Shown here in pieces: positions 32,193-44,647 of a stretch of DNA of 64,000 nt (its first letter is position 1; each line of letters begins with the position of its first letter). The notes below the pieces were generated by a model that saw only the letters and a list, made by a program, of their open reading frames with translations, was not told the origin of the DNA and did not search any database. A program made the position numbers and the translations under genes. The DNA comes from Microbotryum silenes-acaulis (taxonomy: Eukaryota; Basidiomycota; Microbotryomycetes; Microbotryales; Microbotryaceae), in the NCBI GenBank assembly GCA_003665825.1, contig QPFY01000015.1, positions 558,001 to 622,000 on the forward strand, written 5' to 3'.

Positions 32193-35100
32193 ATGTTGTA
32201 CGTCGCATCGATCCAGCGAGCGACGGCGCAACTCGATGCGATCAAAGCAGACTGGATCCAGACCAATGTCGATTGTCTGCTAGTAAGGTCAGTTCCTCCT
32301 CTCCACGTGGTCGTACGGCGCGGTCGATCGGGTGCTGACGATCGACCGGCTGCACTGCGCGCTGACACTCTGCATCGACACCACCCCTCTGCCACAGCAA
32401 ACTGAACCGAATACAAGTATCCAAAATCGACTTGGATGGCACCGACTCGGACGGGGTGCTGCATTCGTCGTTCGACGTGCAGTTGGACGCGACGATTGCT
32501 GCGATCGCCACCGTCAAACTCGCCGTACGTCGCACCATCGTCGCCGTTGAGGCCGATGTGCAGAGTGCAGAGCGATCATTGCTGACGAGAAGAGCTTTTT
32601 TCTCTTCCCGGATCTTTCCGGGGCCATACTGTACCCCTTTGCGCTTTCACCACGCGTGGCCTTCCTCCCCACCCCGCACAACTTTTTTGACATCGCCAGA
32701 TTGACAAACCGTCAAGTTTGATCGTCCTGACTACCTTGCATCAGCTCTTCACTCTTGCATACGCTTCCAAAACACCTCAGCACCCCGTCACAACCTCATC
32801 TGTTTCAATCCAAGAGCGTTTCGCCACTCGCGCCGAGCTCCAGCGAATCGTCGTCGACCCCGATCGTCGTCTTATCCTTGTGCATGCCTACAATGGACAA
32901 CTGCGCGTGATCCCGCTCATGTCAGCGGGGGGAAAGTCGACCAGTGGGACCACCAAGAACCGAAGGTCCAGCAAGGTCGGCTTCCCGGACGCGCCGCTTA
33001 CAGCCGACTTGGCCCTCGATCTCTCGCGAAGCTACAACCTGCGACTCGATGCGTTGAACGTCCGCTCGATCGTCATGCTCCCAAGTGCGATGAACAGCAT
33101 CTCATCACCGACCATCGTGGTGTTGCATTCTGATGCGCACGGCCAGCAGACCGTCGCGTTGTTCCAAGTCGATCTCGAGGAGAAAGAACTTGAACCGGGC
33201 CCCGAGACGGAAGTGGAGGATGCAGGTGCCGAGACGCTTATCCCGCACGGCCACCAAGGCGTACTCGTAGTAGGCGAACAGAGTATCGAGTGGGTTCCTC
33301 AGGTGCCGTTTGATGTACGAGGCAAGGGGAAAGCCAAGGAAGTGGGTAGCAGCCCCAAACGAATTATCAAATGTGCACTGCCTGTCGGCAATGTCAAAGC
33401 GTGAGTCCGACAAACGATATCTCGGTGGTGCGTGCTTACCCACCACTTTTCTTGGCTTCTTTGAAACAGTTGGACTTTGCTTCCTGGTCAGCAAGGCCAA
33501 TACCTGCTCGGTGACATATATGGCAAGCTGCTGCGACTCGATGTTCGTGGCAATTCTGCTGGTCGAGTGCAGTCCTTGCTTACGCACGACCTCGGAGATG
33601 TAAGTGTCTAGTGTGCCCTGAACCACATTATTCCTATTACTGAGCCAGATGTTCAACTTCCAAAAGGCCTCCTCGCCGACCGCCCTCGTCTGCCTCGCCG
33701 ATGAGATCCTATACCTCGCTTCACGCTTCGGAGATTCCCAGCTGATCCGCTTGCTGCCTTCGAGTCCGAATGACGAGCTGGAGCTTGTCGCAAGCTACCC
33801 GAGTCTGGCGCCTATCACGGATAGCTGTGTCGTGCGTGGTCAAAGCGGCGCATCGAGTCATCTCGTTACCTGTTCAGGAGCATACAAAGGAGGAAGCTTG
33901 AAAGTTGTTCGTCAAGGCGCCGGTGTAAGTGATGCGCGCGGTGAAGTCAAGGTGTCCTGTCACAAAATCACAAAGCAGTCCCTGATCTTTCTGATGGTCA
34001 TCTACATACTTTACTCGTGCAGCTGGTGGAAATGGCAGGTCTCGCGCTCGAGAATGTGCAACGCATGTGGGCAGTCAAAAATGATGCCAGGTTAGTTTTC
34101 GATCGAGGTCATTCAGCAGAGTGAGACGACAACTCAGACTGATGCCGTCATATGGTCGATACTGTTTCAAGTGCCTATGGTGGGCTGCTGGTGATGTCGT
34201 TCTTTGACGAGACGCAGATTCTGGACCCCGACCAATCGAGGACCGGTGATGGGGACGAAGGTATCGCCGAGGTTCAGATCCCTGGCATACGCTCGGACGT
34301 ACAGACATTGCTTGCCCATACGTCGGGCAACCATTTCGTTCAGGTCACAGCATCTGAAGTCGTTTCTGTTTCGGCAGAGGTCACATCTGCGGCTCCTACG
34401 AAAGCCGAATGGCGACCTGCACATGGACTGCAGATCACCCTCGCCGAAGCCGATGGCAACCATGTTTTGCTCGCTCTACAAGGGGGCGAGATCGAGCTTT
34501 TGGATGTAGGCGAAGGACAGGTATCGCATGTGGCATCCCTCAAGCTTGCGAGCGATGTTGCCGCCATCTCGCTCGCTCGACTTGGTACTCGATCGGTGGC
34601 TGTCGTTGCGTTGTGGTCGTCCAACTTAGTCCAATTGATTGATTTGCTGACCATGGCCGAAATGTCCTCCCACATGATGGCTGGCGGCTATCTCGTGCGA
34701 TCCCTCTTGCTCGCAACTTTCGCCGACGGTGTGGCACACCTTTTCGTTGGTCTTGGAGACGGTAGCCTTGTCAGCTTCATCATCAACTCCGCCGACGCCA
34801 CTTTTGACGTCGAATCTCAAAAGTCCGCCCGACTCGGGACCAAGCCAGTGACGATGACTCAAATAATCGGCGATGATGCTGCCACCGCTAGCGTTCTTGT
34901 GTCAAGTGACCGTGTAACAGCTATCTCCAGGCAAAGCGATCGTCTCAGCTACTCGAGTGTTAACCTCAAGGTGAGTTCACTTGTGTCACCGAGTTGGGCT
35001 ACCAGCTGTGATGCTCACCCACTTTCCTTTCGTCGTGGCCGCTCTCTCAGGGCATCACTGCCATGGTACAGCTACACTCGTCGCTATATCCTGGCGCGAT

Positions 35101-36693
35101 TGCTTTCGCAAGTCCTTCTGAAGTGCGCCTCGGACGAATCGAGTCGGTCCAGCATGTCGACATCCGTCCGATCTCCCTTGAAGAGGATGAGCCCCGCAAG
35201 ATTGTGCACAGCGTGCGAGCGCGCTCGTTCGGCGTCGCTTGCTTGCGGAGGGACGTCGATCGAGTTACAGGGCGCCAAACATCTTCCTCGAGCTTCAAGG
35301 TGCTCCATGACGAGACTTTCGAAGGTAGACACCTTGCCTGAGCGCATTCGGGTATATGTCGACTTGCTGATGCTCTCAGTGCGATTCTTCCTTTCTTTCT
35401 GTCTCATGCAGTGCTTGCCTCAATATCTCTACACCCCGACGAGGAAGCGCAAAGTCTCGCCGTCCTTGACGATGGCGAAAATGATCGGACGTGCTTCATT
35501 CTCGGAACGGCTTTGATCCGTGCCGCAGAGGCAGAGCCGAGCTCGGGCCGTGTCCTGTTGATCTCGCGGGACGCTGCGACCGACTCGGGCTACTCGATCG
35601 CTGCGGAGGTGTCCGTCTCTGGGTCGACGTACTCGCTCGCTGCTGTGGACTCCCTCACCTTTGTGGCGGCGATCAACTCCTCTGTCAGTTTGCCTCAGTT
35701 CGCTGCTCACTCGGGAAAGCGCCTGATTCGCTCGCCTTCTCAACTTGCGCACAATTACATTTAGGTCACTGTATACGGTGTCGGTCAAGATTGGCAAGCC
35801 ATCCAGCCCATAGCGACGTGGGGTGGTGCCTACGTGGCGTTCTCCCTCGTCTCCCTCGCAAACGACCAAATCCTGGTTGGCGACGCTCTTCGATCTCTTA
35901 CTCTGCTTCAGCTCGAAAGGAATTCGCAGAACGGTTCCGCTGGGTCTTCCCGACTCGTCGAAGTTGCTCGAGACTATTCGCCACATTACGTAACGGCTTT
36001 TGCCCCGGTGTCGCCTACTTCGAAAGAATTTGTTGGCGCAGAAAGCGATCTCAATCTGTTCACGGTCGCAAAGGATCAAACGCAAAACTCTCGAACCGGT
36101 CAAGCCGAGGTCGAGTTGGTCGACCAGGGGAGATTCCACCTAGGTGAACTGGTCACGAGTTTCAACTCTGGTGAGTGGGAAACTGGGCACATGTGCACTA
36201 CATTCCTCATACACGAGCTGACCAAAACGCTTCTTTAGGCGCGCTGGTCCACCAATTCGACGAGGCCCTCGCCGGCGTGGCTACACCTCGCCTTGTATTT
36301 ACGACCTCGGCCGGCTCGGTCGGCGCGATCCTGGACATCGGTACCGAGACATCGAAGGTCCTTTCGGAGCTGGAGCGCAACATGCGACGCGTCATGGACA
36401 GTGTAGGCGAACTGCGCCAAGAAGAGTCAGTGCATTCCTCGATGCCAGAGTCAACGCGAGCCGCATCAGCTGACGTTTCACTTTTGGAACCCCGAAGCTG
36501 GCGCGCATTCCGATCCGAACGTCAGGTCGCCACTTCGGCCGGCTTCATTGACGGTGACTTTATCGAGCGTTTCCTCACGGTCTCCACAAGCCAAGTGGAA
36601 CGGATCATGGCCGGTGGGAGTGAGCACGAGCGAATCACGATGACCAGCGACGAGCTGATGAGGATCGTAGAAGGCATGTCGAGGCTGCATTGA
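32193..36693 (+). CDS. DDB1: DDB1: adaptor of CUL4 ubiquitin ligases
   Basis: Eleven exons (32193-32287, 32398-32524, 32700-33400, 33470-33599, 33649-33924, 34023-34090, 34172-34970, 35051-35324, 35412-35683, 35765-36170, 36239-36693) give 1200 residues, the usual DDB1 length (~1140-1200). The three beta-propeller organisation is inferred from family segments: LQRIVVDPDRRLILVHAYNG and LRLDALNVRSIVML (BPA), GLGDGSLVSFIIN and IRPISLEEDEPRKIVHS (middle), TVYGVGQDWQAI and FVGAESDLNLF (BPC). The C-terminal helical piece reads GFIDGDFIERFL. DDB1 links CUL4 to substrate receptors in nucleotide-excision repair, replication licensing and, in fungi, heterochromatin. One acceptor (34171) was chosen over a nearer one because only it keeps the frame. 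It converges on the RasGEF gene with 209 bases between stop codons. Confidence 0.9.
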
Positions 36694-36902
36694 ACGTATC
36701 GATGGGTTGTTTCTCTGTACGACGCATGGGTACTCTCGGAAAGCCGGAAAAGAGAGCATATGCGGTGACCGCAAAGGAAAATAGATAAGTAGTGCAACAA
36801 CAGAGCTACGACATGAAAGTCCAAAATACTACACAGGCAGGGTTACACGTGAATCCTAGGTATGGTATGGGGTGGGGGGCATCAACTGCGCAGCATAAGT
36901 CA

Positions 36903-39900
36903 TCATTTCCAGTTGAACAGATCAGAACCCTTGCTCAGGTTGTTGCCGGATATGGCTGAAGAGGCGGAAGATTGAACATCCCGGGGCTCGACGAGAAGGG
37001 ATTGTCGGTCTGTGAACACCAAAAGCGCTGAAATTCAGCCAGTGATTACTTGGTGGCAGGTCCGAGGAGTGCACAAACTCACACAAACTGGCGGCGTCGC
37101 CACCGTGAGTGAGGTCATTCAGTGCCCGGTTAAGCAGTGTCTGCAGCTCGGGCACCATGACAAAATTGTAAGGGACTTGGAACCGCTGCAGGTCGCCCAC
37201 GATTCTGCTCATTTTCTGTGGAAGCAAGCTCAATGCATCAGCCCTCAGCTCGGGCGAAAGTGCGGTCGACCTGGAATCGGACTCACTTGAAAGCGGTCAA
37301 AATTGATCAAGCGAAGCGATGGGTCCACAGGGGAAGGTCGGAAAGGTGGATTTCCTTCGGAGCACATAGTGATGTCGGTCCTGGGAGCGTCAAATAAGCT
37401 GTACTCGTAAGCGAAGCGATGAAGGATCCGCTGGCCCGAGTTCACGTACAAGAACAGTCCCACGAATGGCAGGCAAGGAGGTACAGCCTGTCGGATGGTA
37501 GCGCGATACTCTGCATAGTTCCTTCCGTGGTCCGTTGCCTTCCGCAATTGGTCGAGCAGGACGCGATACTTGGGGGCGAGCGCATCCCAGGTGCGCCGGA
37601 GACGTGCTACGGTCGATGAATTAAGCGCGCACAAGACCGCAAAAAGAGCGTTGTAATTCTTGATTTGAAAGCATCTCTGGGGAAACGACAGCTTGGCTAT
37701 CAGTGGCTGCTTCATTTGCGCTTTCGCTGCATTGACCGAAGTACGTTATCAAAACTCACATCTGCCACCTTTACGAAATATTTGAGCAATGCGGTACGTT
37801 TCTTGGATTCGCTTTCGTTGACAATCGTTTCCGTGATCCATCCCGTCAATTTGGTGCTCATCGTCGACATTTGTCGAATAAAGCCGTCGGGCTTGGCGAA
37901 GTCGCCACTCAAGAGCTCCTCTACTCCAATGCAGGAGTAAACCCGCGACTCGAAGATGGTTATCTGCCTCGTCAACTCCAGCGGATCGACATCAACAATC
38001 GAAAAGGTTTGCGCGTTCACAGCCATAAACTTGATAGAGTTCAATAACGACTTATTCACGATGGGCGAAGGGGCGCCCGCGAGCGCTTGTTGAGGCAAGG
38101 GCCCAACTCCTCCGGGTGTACTCGAACGCACAACATCCGTCCCCCGCTCCCGTTTGTTGAGCAGCTCCATCAGCCGGGCCGACGGGTTGGACATGGCTTT
38201 GGCTAAGCGCGTCTGACAGAAGAGTCGCAACGGCTCCAAGACAATGAGATCTTGGTCGGCTTTCCAGTACGACTCGACCCACGTCTTCAAGAAATTATAG
38301 ACACGCAGCCGGACAGGAATGAGCTTCTTCGAGTTCCACAACTTGAGCTGGGTCTCGTCGAGACCCTGCGGGGCGACGATATCGAACCGCGCGAACAAGG
38401 CTTGAACAAGCTGAGGTGGCGAAGTAAACATGCGGAAGGTGAGGAAGAACGTGTTTGAAAACAGCGGATCGATCGTTGTGTCATGCAAGGTCATTCGCTC
38501 GACAAGGCAGCGCAAGGTACCGCCTGTGACGCGACCATCGGCGTTAAACGAGATTTCGCGCGCCTCGTAGTTTCGCTCGAGGAACCATAGGGTTGTCGAC
38601 TGGTCCGAGCTCGACTTTCCCGAGGAGCTATGGACGGAAATCCGGCTGCTACCGCCCAGGCCCAGCGACATTGGCGCGCAGGATTCGATCGAGGAGCCAG
38701 CCTTGGCCAAGGTGGAAGAGGGTTCAGTGTGTGCGGTGCTAGTCGAGGATCGAGGCGAGCTGTCGTTTGTCGAGACGGTGGAGACTCCGGACCTCGAAGA
38801 CGCGCCCGACTGGGAAGTGCGACTCGAGTCGCCGCGAACCATGGGCGGACTCCCTGCCCCCATTCCAGCGGCTGCCAAGTAGGTTTCACCGGCTTGTTGT
38901 GGACCCCGGCGGCCTACAAGATCCTTTGAGGTGACAGTCTCATCGCCCGAAGAAGCACTCTCCTTCCTTGCCCGCCCCTGAGCAATACCACCAACCGTGA
39001 GCCCCGAAACATGGGCTTTTACGTGCTCGCCATCACGCCCATATGCCACAGTCTCATCCTCTTCCTCCACTGAGAATCTCTCCAAAGTTCCGGTCACAGT
39101 TCGTGAATCGTATTGCTCCCTCAAGCAGCTCAAACTTGTCGCCTTTCGTCTCAGCATGCTGAGCGTGTGCGGCCCTCTACGACCAACGACTTCCGGCCGT
39201 CGGGTTGCTCCGTCACCAGGGCCTGTAGGCGGAGTCAGAGTGGTGGGGCTGGAAAGGGCGGTTGGCGAGGTCGGCGGTGGATTTCCGATTAGGAGAGTGA
39301 AGTTTGGCTCTCCGGCGTATCCAACGCAAAGTCTGACCGCGCTTACGGTGTCACCTCCCGCGCGCAGCACGGCCGTGGCGGCTTGCAACAAATCTTTTCG
39401 CTCCTCGTCCTCTCGGGAGATCGCCAAAATCTTCGCGGCTGTGGCTTTGGCGAGAGCCGAAGAAGCGACTCGAGCAGCAGTGACCAATGCGGTCGTGGCA
39501 ACATAGAGCCGATCTCGACATGCGGTCAAATTGTCAACTTCGGCTTTCAGCCCATTCGATGAAGCGGAGGACTCATCCGATTTGACGGTCAAGAGAGTCG
39601 GGTGCTGGGTGACAGCTTCGACGATGAGCAAGATGGATCGGATGTGCTCAATGATCTCGCGGGTCATGTCGATCAGGCGAGCGAAGCTAGCGGCAGGTGC
39701 AGATCGACTGTGCGCATGGACGTGCCCAATGAACGCGGCGATTGTCGAGAGGAGTATATCGTGGATCTTGGATAAGAGGGATGCCAGCTCGTTGGCGTTG
39801 TGGACTACTTGGACCGTCGAGCTGGGTGATTGTACGTCCGAATCTGTCGGACTCGTTTCAATGTTCAAGAATGACTGTCCTGTGGATGGAAAGTCCTTGA

Positions 39901-41259
39901 TGGGCGAGAGTTGTAAGGGAGTCGGCGTTTGCACCGCTCTGTGTGCCTTCAGATCTCCATTGCTTCTCGCGATGCGCAGTGTTGACAGCGGCGCCGACTT
40001 GGTTACCCTCATCGGAGGGGCTTCGAGGGAATTCGAAGCGCTCAGGGGTGGCGTAATCATATGCGGGGAGCCTCTACGATCGTCGACCAGGCGTTCGGTA
40101 GGAATCAGGGGCAATCCCTGCACTCTCGCCTCATCGAGGAAGTTGTCGACCTGCTCGGCGACCTGCCGAGCCACGTCGAGCATGACCTGTGCGTCAAGGG
40201 ACGACTGTTCGATTGTTGTAGAGGGAGACGAGGCCCTGCGAGATTGGTTGACAAGACTGGCCAGGGAGGCGAGGATCTTCTTGCGGCACGTAGCGAGGGC
40301 CGACGAGCGTTTCAAGAAAGGCGACTCGCGCGTGAGGCAGTCGGACGAGGCAAGCACCGTGCGCACAGATGAAATCACACTGGGAGTGACATGCATACAT
40401 ATCATACGTGTCAGAAAAGTTTGAGGGACGAGACACTCAAAACACCTGACTCAAGGCCAGCTCACCATGCTGTCGTCGGTTGGTAGTGAGGCACTCTCTG
40501 AGCGTTGACGGCAGCTTGCACCAGGGTGACCGCATGCTGCACTTCTGCGACGAGCGCTTGAGATTCGCGTTCAAATGCGGTCGCACGTTGTTCCAGTTTC
40601 TGAGAGGTGCTTGTTGTAGAACCTGCTATCGGTTCGGTTGTCGCGACCGTATCGATCGTGCTCCCCCGCTCAGGGAACGCGGTCGTCGCAGAGCCGCGGG
40701 GGCCGAGACCTTCGCGGGAGCCGGAGTCCCGGTGGCCCAATGCTACCGAGGAATTTGAGCGCGACCCATAGGCGACAGACTGTTTTTCCTTTGGTGGGAG
40801 TTTGGGCGTGGTCTGTAGGAGACAACAAAGGTAAGCACATTGTTTTGCGAACTTGGCGACGTGCGCTGTCGGTGTCGCTCCAAGTTCGAGCCCAAGTCCA
40901 CACGAGGTCACAGCGCGCACGGTGATGGCTGGTGATGGCTGGGCAAGGATCGAGAGACTCACGCGCCGGTCGACAGTGGCAGGCGATGCGACTGCCGTGG
41001 ACAAAATCGTATTGGGGGCGATTTGAACCTGAACATAGTTGCTTGGGAACCAGCCGCGTGTGCCTCTGAGCTCGCCGTCCCACCAACCGGACTGGTCCTT
41101 GCCGAAGATGCGGATCACCTCGCCCTTGGAGAAGGCGAGACAAGTCGACGGCTGTTGTGGCGAGAAGTCGTGCAGCGCACGGCAGTATTCAGCATGGCTG
41201 CTTGAGGCCACCGTCGAGGGTGAACCTGCCCGTGCAGTTGCCTGCTCCATCGCGGACAT
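36903..41259 (-). CDS. CDC25: SH3-containing Ras guanine-nucleotide exchange factor (Cdc25 type)
   Basis: Six exons (41259-40963, 40812-40466, 40379-37760, 37676-37287, 37215-37083, 37009-36903) give 1297 residues. An SH3 domain lies at about 24-80 (YCRALHDFSPQQPSTCLAFS, WWDGELRGTRGWFPSNYV). A long Ser/Thr-rich linker follows. The RasGEF N/REM module starts at LWFLERNYEAREISFNADGR and MTLHDTTIDPLFSNTFFLTF. The catalytic domain includes DPLELTRQITIFESRVYSCI, RCFQIKNYNALFAVLCALNS, PCLPFVGLFLYV and LINFDRFQ, and closes with SLYRQSLLVEPRD. It would load Ras with GTP at the plasma membrane to drive cAMP signalling. The last join was set by the conserved closing motif. The gene symbol follows the yeast family name. 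Confidence 0.92.
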
Positions 41260-41817
41260 CCCGACTAGCAGTTGCAGCGAGTGCAGGGCTGGCTTTCACT
41301 TCGGACACTCGGGGACGGGAGACAGACGCAACAAGCCGTCGCGTCCGGCGTGCGCGGGCAGAGGCGGCCGGGGCCTGCCGGGGCAGGCGCAGGAGGGCGC
41401 GGGCGCAAGCTGTTAGGCCTGCCTCGCGGCGCCATGCGACCGTCCGCTAATGAACTCGGCCAACGCGCCGATCGGATGCTACGCGCGGCGCGGTCATGAG
41501 CAACTGTTAAAATCAGGCTCCTCATTTTGTTCCCTGATCGGGTGCCCCTTGACCTACCCAGTGTGCTTAAATGCATCTCCTCCGACGTTTCCAGTGACTC
41601 ATAGGCCATAATACAATTAGACTTTTATTGAAATCTATCAGATAAAAGAAAAAGAAAAAATCTGCTGTGGCCGGCGCCGAGGGCCGCTTACCTCGCCAGG
41701 TAGACTCGTCAAAACAGAGTCGAACCCTGGGCCACTTATCTACTGTGGGCCTCCTGTGTAGATCTGTGGCGGGCAACTACTTTGTCCTTCACCACAGGTT
41801 ATCTGTCAGGTCAAGCT

Positions 41818-42673
41818 GAGGCTTGCAAAGTGCACTGAGCGGTTTGCGAATCGAAACAGGGGTGCAGACCGAGCACGAGACGCGTGCATGAGTCTATCAG
41901 GCACATCCGTCCCACGACTTTGTCCAGTAGTGGTGGATATGAAGAGGTCAATTCGCCTCCAGTTTGAAGACATCCTCGCCCTTCTTGCGCAATAGTTCGA
42001 CCAGTTCCCGGTTGTCTGAGAACGTGACTTTGTGGATGTCACCTTCCAGTCGATACCAAGCCTAGCCCAGAGTACTATGAGCTTGGGGACGAGGACGTTG
42101 TGATGGACAGCCCTTGCCTCGGCGTGGGCTTGCCTCACTCCTTGATGGGGTCCTGATTAGTGGCCATCGGAGGTGAAGCCGAGCCGGGGTATCGCCAAAC
42201 ACCCCACGTTGCCGTACTCGCTCTCGAACCAGGCCGTAAGGGGTTCTCGTCGTGGCCGAGAGCCCCTGCAGCCGCGACCAGGGTTTGGTAGGGTGCCACG
42301 TACTCGTCGATGTGGAGGAGAAAAAGCCATTTGGCGTGATGTATCCACTCGCTCATGAAGACATTGACTGACCGAGGTTCGGCCCTAGCTGCCGGTGTCT
42401 TCGTGCAGCACCAGCGTGACACATCCGAGCTCGTTGATCGGCAGTTTTAAGCGCTCTCATGTATCGACGTCTCTCAAAGTCGGACCTTTCGTTGCGGTCC
42501 ATCGTGCCGATCAAGATGTCGTACGGTGGCAGTGGCGCATTCGCGAGCAGGTGATCGAGTTGGCTCACAATCGACATCCTGCTGCGAGGCAAATGTAGAA
42601 GTCGAGCCGAGAGTTCAGTCGGCTTATAATGCCATGAAACACACAAATTCTCGAGAACAAAACACGCGCTCAC
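41818..42673 (-). pseudogene. Glycosyltransferase (GT92/DUF23-like) pseudogene
   Basis: Pieces of a glycosyltransferase can be read leftward in changing frames: YDILIGTMDRNERSDFERRR, then LPINELGCVTLVLHEDTGS in another frame, then FMSEWIHHAKWLFLLHIDEY with the acidic DEY motif. FESEYGNVGCLAIPRLGFTS comes after that, and further short pieces down to 41818. No set of canonical introns restores one frame, and stop codons fall inside the domain. It resembles the two GT92-like genes at 6951 and 19858 but is not identical to either. An open frame upstream (42778-43392, starting MLGVRLKPAFRMCLAALG with a hydrophobic start) might be its 5' end. It borders solo LTR and DIRS-like sequence, so transposon activity may have broken it. 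Confidence 0.6.
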
Positions 42674-42777
42674 AAGTAACTGTTAATTTTGGCCTAAAAA
42701 TGGATTTGGCGAGAGCGAAGAACGACCCTTGGGCGACTCGCAGACTTTTGCCACTCCATGGCCACCCGCCAGTGAAT

Positions 42778-43392
42778 CTACCGTGACCGAGCGGACCCTT
42801 CAGCTGGGCTTGGTCGTCTGCGAATCAGGTCCATAACCGGTGCACATGACATGGAAGATACAGATGACAAGATGATGCAGCTACGCGGGTCAGAAAATTC
42901 GCCAAGAGCACAGACTCGGACCCGTTGTCGAAAGGCAAACATACGGCAGCGGCCGGGGGCACCGAAGCGAAACATCGACGACACGTACTTATTGTTCACT
43001 TGCCGTGCAGTAGTTCTTCGCGACCTCTCTGTACGATCTCTACCCTCTCCTAGAGGGTTTCTGGAAAAGCAGCGGGCTGTTGTAAGGTCCTGCTGAGGAA
43101 GGAGACTGCTGAGTGAGCGACGGATCGTTTGGATGAGGATCCAATGTTGGAGGATCAACTGACCCTTGGCAGAGGGTGGCAGTGCTGGAGCAGCGAGCTG
43201 GTTCCAGAAAAAGCTGACGGTGCGGAACCGAGGAGGGCGTAAGCGGCGCGGACGCAGGGTACTCGAAGAGAGGTTGAGGGCTCTCTGGGGCTCTGAGGAC
43301 TCACAGGACATCTTGCGCACATGAAGTAACAATGATGACCCCAGCGCGGCGAGACACATCCGGAAGGCGGGTTTCAATCTGACTCCAAGCAT
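42778..43392 (-). other. Unsupported open frame, possible 5' end of the adjacent pseudogene
   Basis: A 204-codon frame begins with a short hydrophobic stretch (MCLAALGSSLLLHV) that could be a signal anchor, then turns Arg/Ser-rich with no domain. Composition after residue ~100 looks non-coding. It is listed only because it lies just upstream of, and on the same strand as, the glycosyltransferase pseudogene. Confidence 0.25.
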
Positions 43393-43473
43393 TCAATGAT
43401 CCGCTTGATCAATGATGAGGTGGGAGTGGATCATAAGCAAAGCCGCTCAAGTCGCCGAGTTCGGCCTGGTAAT

Positions 43474-43743
43474 TGTCAGAACCCAATCATATCTGATTCT
43501 CTTCTAATCCTATTCACTTCTCATGCCACTATTTCACTCCTACTTTGCACCCCTTCTTTAGCCTATTACCCTCGACGCCGGATCCCTGCGCCTGATTGAG
43601 ACTCGGTTGACACGTTGGCTTGGGTTGAAGTCGCGCGCCTCACGAGCGCTCGTCTCTCTTCCTTCTTCATCCATCTTCCCTCCTCAATCTTGCGCTCGTA
43701 CTCAACCCCTTGAGTCGGGATCCAGTCCTCAATACTTCTAATA
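43474..43743 (+). mobile_element. Solo LTR (270 bp) with 5-bp target duplication
   Basis: Begins TGTCAGAACCCAATC and ends CTTCTAATA. The five bases GTAAT are duplicated at 43469-43473 and 43744-43748. The sequence is nearly identical to the inverted copy at 19191-19539, apart from the 79-base duplication in that copy. No LTR partner or internal region is present, so it is a solo LTR left by recombination. It inserted beside the DIRS-like element. Confidence 0.87.
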
Positions 43744-43797
43744 GTAATGTCCGCCTGCAGCAATTCGCAGAGCGACGTGGGGAAGACTTGGCATACC

Positions 43798-44550
43798 TTT
43801 GCTTGGAAAGCGCGTCGCGTACGAACAGAGATAATCAACCCGGAACGCTGGCACGTTGGGTGATGAGGATTGTCTGCGTAGCGAGGTAGCCAAGTAAGTC
43901 AGCATGCCTAACAAGGACAGCTATGAGTAGGAGTACCCTGGGGCAGAGCCCGGGAGAGGAATGGCGATGTACCTTAGCTCTAGGAGCGAGACGCGGTACT
44001 CAATGGCAAGAGGCACGGCTACGCTTGGCAGGCGTAGGGCGGGGGCTGCACACAGGGGTATGAGCAGTTAGTCAACCATCCAACAAGGAGAGTTGAAGAA
44101 GCAGCGTACACAGAGGGCAGTTGTCCACGCAGTCTGGCAGAGACTGATGCGGGTGCGTCCGTGATCGCTGGGGAAGGTCCTGTGCGAGACTCGGAACCTG
44201 TCAGCCTGAGGCGTAGTGACAGGAAGAGTTCGAGGACGGACACCAACCTTGGCAGGAGGGTGACAGAGGTACACAGCGATGAACTGGTACAGCAGCGGCA
44301 AGCAGTGCGGAACTGACAAGGCTGGAGGAGCAGGCTTGGGTAGAAATTCCTGCGCGGGGGGCGGCTTATGGACCAAGGCTCAAAGGGCAGGCGTGAAGGC
44401 ACGGCTTACAGCGGAGGGAAGGAATGCGTGCGGGCACGACTTACAGCAGAGGAGAGGAATGCGTGCGAGCACGGCTTACAGCAGGGACTTGAGGTAGCGC
44501 GCGCTTCGGCCTCCGCGTCAAACTCTTGCAGCAAAAGTCGAAAAGACCAT
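43798..44550. repeat. Terminal repeat of the DIRS-like element, long version
   Basis: Three blocks (43798-43875, 43974-43994, 44345-44550) match, in order, the continuous segment at 48820-49088. Spacers of 98 and 350 bases separate the blocks here and are absent from the other copy. The last block has one additional ~35-base unit of an internal tandem array (ACAGCAGA/GGAATGCGTGCG type). Confidence 0.75.
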
Positions 44551-44647
44551 CGACTCCTTCGTAGAGCGCGCGAGCGGAGCCAAGTTAGCGGGTGAAGCCA
44601 GTCAAGTTGCAGGTTTGGGCTGAACCCGGCATCCCGTATTGTGTATG

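Noticed and set aside
39531..40424. 297-codon plus-strand frame
   Set aside because: Shadow of the large RasGEF exon, which has conserved domains on the minus strand.
41630..41760. Possible tRNA on the minus strand (GGGTTCGACTCTG)
   Set aside because: The T-stem does not pair and no acceptor or anticodon stem fits.
43876..44344. Reading the short DIRS terminal repeat as a spliced (retro-copied) form of the long one
   Set aside because: Segment borders are not GT-AG on either strand and differ by bases from a precise splice.
44019..44402. Minus-strand open frames of 127 and 102 codons in the long terminal repeat
   Set aside because: They lie in non-coding terminal repeat sequence and are not conserved as frames in the short copy.
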